Under the pieces are notes generated by a model that was not told the origin of the DNA, searched no databases, and saw only the letters and a program-made list of their open reading frames with translations. From Charina bottae (lineage: Eukaryota > Chordata > Lepidosauria > Squamata > Charinaidae): DNA of 64,000 nucleotides. Shown here one piece after another: positions 60,637 through 64,000 of this stretch (positions are counted from its first letter, which is position 1; each line of letters opens with the position of its first letter). Where the stretch lies: positions 65,792,001 through 65,856,000 of the forward strand of contig JALMGJ010000001.1 of assembly GCA_023362775.1 (NCBI GenBank), in the 5' to 3' direction. A program made the position numbers and the translations under genes.

Positions 60637-63029
60637 CTCTTAATCTAAATCTAATTTGAATTATGGGATGTCTACATCTAGCAGTTTGAACCTGCAGGAG
60701 TGCCAAATTTCATTCAGTTGTGATATGCTGCACAGATCCTTTAATAACGTAGCTGGCACATTCTACTTCAGGTTTTAAATAAGAAACACATTTAGAGTTA
60801 GGTTAATGCCCCGTCTTAAAATATTCTAATTGGATTTATTTCTGTGGTAGAACTAAGGAATAAGAACTACTGTCGGGGGATAAAACATGTATCTGTGCCA
60901 AAATGCACCAACTTTGGTTTGTGAAAATTTCATTCAGTGAATCTTGAGACATGTACAACCTAATACATTTTAATAATATATTTAAATATAATATATAATA
61001 TTAATATAATATAATATATTTTAAGACAGGACCTGACCAAGTCAGCCCATCAAGTTAGTGGATCCCGTACTTCCCACAAATAGGAGAATTGGGAAATTTA
61101 TTGAATAAATGTTGTTTAGCTTAATTTTAATTAAAAAATAGCAATTTAAAATTTGAAAATTATTTACCTGCAAAATTCAAGCAGTTTTGTTAATGAAGAA
61201 AGATATGTGAGTTTGATAAACATTTTAAAAGGTGCAAAAAGCCAGACCTATGTGGTCTATAACATTATCTTGAACATTAATTCCAACATAGAACAACCTT
61301 GTCTACTTCCACATACATTTGTTTTCCACATATATATGTCCATCCTAATTGTTTTATATACTGTAGTGTGCTAGGATCAACATAATAGTTGAACTCAATT
61401 TCCAAACCATTTGGAAAAAAGAATAGCAATCAATTTGAGATCCATTCAAGAAATTTAACTGATTAATGCCCAGTTGTCAAATGAAACAATGGGATAGCAC
61501 TTCAGTGGAATAGTTTTAGGCAAAATGGAAGGAAGTATAATTTAAAGATCCCATTGCTTAATTGATTTATGGGATCTGAAAGAGAAATTTTATTTATTTA
61601 GTATGTAAAGCAACTCAAGGTAACATATGAAGAGGGTTGTCCTCTCTGATGACTCTATTTAAATTGTGTGAAGCAATTTAAGCATGGATTTGATTTCCAC
61701 TGGATTTTATATTATTGCCTTCATAAGATTATTAATAAAACTAATAAATTAGATAACATTTGTCCTACTTATGAAGAAACTCCAATGCTTGCTCAGAGCA
61801 TTTGATGTTTCCCTGAGCCTTTTGTAATCCACAAAAATCTGCACAAATGCAAGAACTTCCCCCACAGATTTCTGCACAATTAAAAGAAAATAAGAGATTG
61901 CTAAGTAGTCCCAAGAGGGCATTACAGTGAGGAAGTGAGCAGTAAATTTATGGTCCTGCTTTGCACAGTTGAATTAGGAGCCAACATGGACATTAAGACA
62001 AATAGAGGAGTAATGCCTATGTGCGAGAGCAGAGGGAGTGAATTGGAGAATGGAATAACACTAATAATTAAAATGGTCTTTCAGGCCACTGAAGCAGAAC
62101 GTTGCGCATTTGCAAGAGAAACGTGATGTGCAGAAGTGCAAGAGGCCAGAGGTGACTGAGAAATGATGCTTTATAAGCAGGAAGTGAGGAAAAGGAGAAT
62201 GAGCAGACTTAAGGAGGAAATAGTTTTTGTTTATTCTGGCAAGGATATGAAGAGGATTGTTGAGGGGGAGGGATGTCCTGAAGCTTCCATCTTGGTTTGT
62301 GCTTGTTACAAACACACATACAAAGTTACTGAGAGATTTATTCTGTAGGTAACTAATTCACGCAAATGATACAAAATGATACAAACATAGTTTTCTAAAT
62401 TACACTGATCTGATATTATTTGTACTGCACATCAGTATAAGGTGTTTTGGCATGCTGACACATTTCTTTAATTGCCTAGGTATAGTTTGCTTATGTATAA
62501 TGATAGGTTTTAAACAGTATATTAATTATATTTTAAACTGAGCTTTACATTCAATTATGTTATTTTTGGAAATAAATGGTATAAAGAGAATTGGGGCTCT
62601 GTCAGTCTCCTAGTTGGATAATTCTCTAAAAAAAGTATAAAATTGGACCAAATCTGGTGTGTGGGGAGAAGCTGGCAAAGATTCGAAGGGAGTGAGTTTG
62701 AAAATAGATTGCATTTGGCTGGGGGCTGTTGAGAAAAAAAAACAGAGCAAAAATCTTCCATGCACCCTTATTTATGTCCCTGTCCCTCCTTCCTGGTCAT
62801 GTGACCCACGGTGCAGTTATTTGTTATTACTATGTATGTACTGCTCCATTCCGGAGACTCTGAGAAGCTAAAAGTATTAATATAGGAAGATTAAAAACAA
62901 AAATCAATTAATACAATTAAGATAAAGCAATCTGATATACTACCATTTGGGGATTGCATGATTTTACTTGTCCCCAAATGTCTTTCTGAAAAACCATGTT
63001 TTTACAACTTTATGAAAATGTGGTTAGGA
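60637..63029. other. No gene seen
   Basis: AT-rich DNA; an ATATAATATA-type low-complexity run lies at about 60968-61020. No supported gene. Confidence 0.5.
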
Positions 63030-63135
63030 GGTCCAGATATCTGGAAATGAGCTGTTCCAAAGGAGGGGGGGGGTCATCACTGAGAAGGCTCAAGCTGAAG
63101 GTCTCTGAAATGGTACTCCCTCAGTAGTGAGACCC
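63030..63135 (-). mobile_element. Decayed LINE C-terminal fragment
   Basis: Minus-strand reading gives a SVMTPPPLWNSSFPDIWTS-like segment, the PALWN block of CR1/L2-type proteins, in badly decayed form. Confidence 0.35.
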
Positions 63136-64000
63136 ATAGGAGAACTCCTGTCCCAGATCTTACTGGATGGGAAGAATCAACTCAGAGAAGGAAGTCACAG
63201 AGATTTCCCGGCATTTTTATTATTAAAAGATTGGAATGAATTCTGGAAGCCATGCTCTGCATGTTTTCCTTACCTTGCTTTTTAAAATATTATTTTCATT
63301 TTTAGTGGCTTGGACTGCCATATTTGGTGGAAAGGCAAAGTATGAATACCATCAAGTCATTTTTATTCTAGTTATGTGCATCATGCTTTATAGAGAAAGA
63401 AGCAAGATCAGTTACAGATCTCAGGGAGCCTTTAGAATTAGCTCTCTCATAGGTTCTCTCTCTGTTACTAACTCCTTTCCAATGTGGGTAAACCCTAGTC
63501 GGTTTACTTGTTGACAGCAGCAGCCACCCACCATGATGTAATGTGCCTCTGGGGCTTGGTGACTGTTCCAAAACGTGCCATCAAGCACTGAACTGAGTCC
63601 AGAATGTGGTTATTTCAAGAGAACTTCAGAGCAGCTCTGCTGTGGGACAGTGGAATTCTGATGCTGATAACAGGCCTGACAGTAAGATCCTAGTCTTTGC
63701 CTCAAGATATTTACAATCTGTTATTTAGAATGTGGTGGCAGGGAGAGCAGTGATGGGAGTCAAATATAAATGGGAAGAACAGCGTCCAATGTATATAGGC
63801 AAGTATATAGGCTATATTTCAGTAATGGGGGAAGGACTCCCTGTCACAAACTGAACAGAAAATAAGGATTTTGAGAAGCCAAAAATATTTTTCTATTTCC
63901 AAAATGGTGAGCCATGTAAGTTAGTGACAGCAAAACAGCAATGTGGATTTTGAAATTAAAATATAAAAATATAAGTTAATTTTACAGTATATAAAATGAA
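63136..64000. other. No gene seen
   Basis: No supported gene or element up to the end of the window. Confidence 0.5.

Overview
This window looks like an intergenic or intronic stretch of a squamate reptile genome, most likely a snake and possibly a lizard. The evidence is the repeat set: a BovB (RTE) LINE with an open reading frame, several CR1/L3-type LINEs whose 3' ends run into tetranucleotide microsatellites, Sauria-type SINEs with a BovB-like tail, a 5S rRNA-derived SINE, Penelope-like fragments, hAT and mariner-type miniature elements, and a long GATA/GACA-class satellite. I found no convincing host protein-coding gene. Nearly all longer reading frames belong to mobile elements, lie antisense to them, or run through microsatellites. 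One short segment near 60.0-60.26 kb might be a remnant of a host exon, weakly supported.

Layout. 0-9.3 kb: mostly unique AT-rich DNA with an inverted Penelope-type insertion carrying two hammerhead-ribozyme-like motifs (818-1090, 14-bp target duplication), an LTR-like repeat and a short BovB 3' end. 9.3-17 kb: a CR1/L3 3' end with its microsatellite, a tRNA SINE, and a nearly intact fish-type Tc1 transposon (12097-13699) with 199-bp inverted repeats and one nonsense codon. 17.6-21.3 kb: a chain of pyrimidine microsatellites holding a very GC-rich Tx1/L1-like non-LTR retrotransposon between (TTCTCC)n tracts, followed by a second 5'-truncated copy in the same hexamer tract. 21.8-27.2 kb: hAT hairpin elements, two SINEs with shared body but different RNA-derived heads, a decayed BovB cut by a CR1/L3 insertion, and a chicken-type CR1 remnant. 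29-36 kb: two Sauria SINEs, LTR-like repeats, a ~740-bp GATA/GACA-type satellite, and a hAT-like element.

37-50.8 kb: nested old and young elements. A decayed LINE is split by an LTR-like repeat and a CR1/L3 copy; a LINE 3' end is present twice head to head; a copia-type LTR retrotransposon (45041-48894) sits inside a SINE and is itself split by an LTR-like repeat. 51-54.3 kb: full-length BovB with an intact 1028-codon frame and an 11-bp target duplication. 54.9-57.7 kb: a hAT-like element with internal tandem repeats and a CR1/L3 copy whose 692-codon frame stays open although the reverse transcriptase active-site motif is deleted. 58-64 kb: mostly unique DNA with a perfect 72-bp inverted repeat at 60475-60636.

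The parts do not form a pathway. They relate as donors and parasites: BovB-type machinery probably mobilised the Sauria SINEs, CR1/L3 tails seed microsatellites, and the Tx1-like element appears to use a microsatellite as its target. The strongest candidate for something undescribed is the hexamer-microsatellite-associated Tx1-like retrotransposon at 18115-21236.
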